A stretch of 64,000 bases of DNA, from contig NZ_JACOPN010000008.1 in assembly GCF_014287875.1 (NCBI RefSeq), positions 62,001 through 126,000 of the forward strand, read 5' to 3'. This document shows, one piece after another, positions 63,401 through 64,000 of this stretch. Each line of letters begins with the position of its first letter. The stretch's first letter is position 1. This DNA comes from Flintibacter faecis (GTDB lineage Bacteria > Bacillota > Clostridia > Oscillospirales > Oscillospiraceae). Under the pieces are notes generated by a model, which saw nothing but the letters and a program-made list of their open reading frames with translations, had not been told where the DNA came from and did not search any database. Position numbers and translations under genes: made by a program.

Positions 63401-64000
63401 ATGATCCGTTCAACCACAAACGGCACTCTGAAAACCTATCGCTACAGTTTACAGCGCTCAAGCTACACCATGAATAAGGCCCGGGAGACCGTGCAGACCC
63501 AGCGGCAGTTCAACTCCTTCGCCGAGGACCCCGCCGCCGCGGCCAAGGCATTCCAGCTGCGCCGCTCCCTCCAGCGCACCGACAGCCAGTACAATGTGGG
63601 CGATTCCGTCAAGCACAAGTACGAGGTGGCCTGGAATACGCTGGAATCCGTGGTGCAGGATGTGAACAACCGCAAGAGCGACTCCGCCTTCGCCATGATC
63701 CTACAGGGCAAGAGCGACACCATCGGCTCCGGCGCGGTGGCGCTGGGCCAGTCTATGCGAACTCTGGCCACAGGCATCGTCCAGAGCATGAACTGCCGGT
63801 ACGGCGAGAACTTCGTCTTTGCCGGGGCGGACGGCCTGAACGTCCCCTTTGAATGGCAGGGCGAGGGCGATGACCGCAAGCTCTGCTACCGGGGTATCCC
63901 CGTGGATACACAGGACCCGAAGGAGCTGGAAGCTCTGGAATACATGGCAAATGAGCGCAAGAACGCCGACCTGGGCTTTGGTATGCAGGAGGACGAGAAT
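63401..64000 (+). CDS. flgL: Flagellar hook-associated protein FlgL (3' truncated)
   Basis: 200 codons are visible; the frame runs out of the window. Starts MIRSTTNGTLKTYRYSLQRS with AGGAGGAACG upstream. The helix LRRSLQRTDSQYNVGDSVKH and RYGENFVFAGADG are flagellin-like; the latter is the FlgL hallmark (G-x-x-x-F-x-G). It forms the second hook-filament junction layer with FlgK. Confidence 0.93.
   Translation, partial: MIRSTTNGTLKTYRYSLQRSSYTMNKARETVQTQRQFNSFAEDPAAAAKAFQLRRSLQRTDSQYNVGDSVKHKYEVAWNTLESVVQDVNNRKSDSAFAMILQGKSDTIGSGAVALGQSMRTLATGIVQSMNCRYGENFVFAGADGLNVPFEWQGEGDDRKLCYRGIPVDTQDPKELEALEYMANERKNADLGFGMQEDEN

Overview
The window looks like chromosomal DNA of a motile, anaerobic, GC-rich Firmicute of the gut Oscillospiraceae type (Oscillibacter/Flavonifractor-like; inferred from gene content and style, not tested). 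Support comes from consistent AGGAGG-type ribosome binding sites, sigma-A and sigma-D style promoters, a Bacillus-like flagellar/chemotaxis gene set (cheA-cheW-cheR-cheB, flgM-flgN-flgK-flgL, a YlqG/YlqH-like pair), SLH-domain surface proteins, and electron-transfer enzymes typical of clostridia.

Layout. 1-4.9 kb: end of an Fe(III)-type ABC importer (ATPase, double permease) followed by a YesM/YesN-type two-component system. 5-7.4 kb: two coupled small proteins, a truncated transposase fused to the wreck of an HU gene, and a membrane GGDEF protein. 7.85-17.9 kb: a redox cluster. An Rrf2 regulator is followed by a three-part fusion of acyl-CoA dehydrogenase, ETF-alpha FAD domain and rubredoxin, then a flavodiiron protein (FprA). 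After a terminator come a class I ribonucleotide reductase (alpha and beta), a second FprA, thioredoxin and thioredoxin reductase. I read this as an oxygen/NO-handling cluster that may draw electrons from acyl-CoA and that sits beside an oxygen-type ribonucleotide reductase.

18.2-30.5 kb: an accessory island. It holds a WYL regulator without a start codon, an SOS-box promoter driving an XRE regulator and a frameshifted ImmA-type peptidase, a sigma-like protein, a structured non-coding stretch, a DinG-type helicase, a large serine recombinase, a metallophosphoesterase, transposase and phosphoesterase remnants, a ferritin, a toxin-fragment/immunity-like pair and small membrane proteins. No relaxase or transfer genes are visible, so the element looks decayed.

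30.5-55.7 kb: cell surface and cyclic-di-GMP signalling. A 1462-residue SLH protein with a transglutaminase-like core is followed by a possible structured RNA, a receiver/HD-GYP/degenerate-GGDEF regulator in an operon with a solute-binding lipoprotein and a hybrid histidine kinase, a PilZ protein, a convergent PAS/GAF/GGDEF protein, a bacteriohemerythrin, two more large SLH proteins, and a second PilZ protein overlapping the last SLH gene and next to the FlhB-like and FliK-like genes. 55.8-64 kb: chemotaxis and flagellar genes, with two nearly identical sigma-D type -10 elements upstream of cheA and flgM.

I found no rRNA or CRISPR array, and no tRNA gene I could support.
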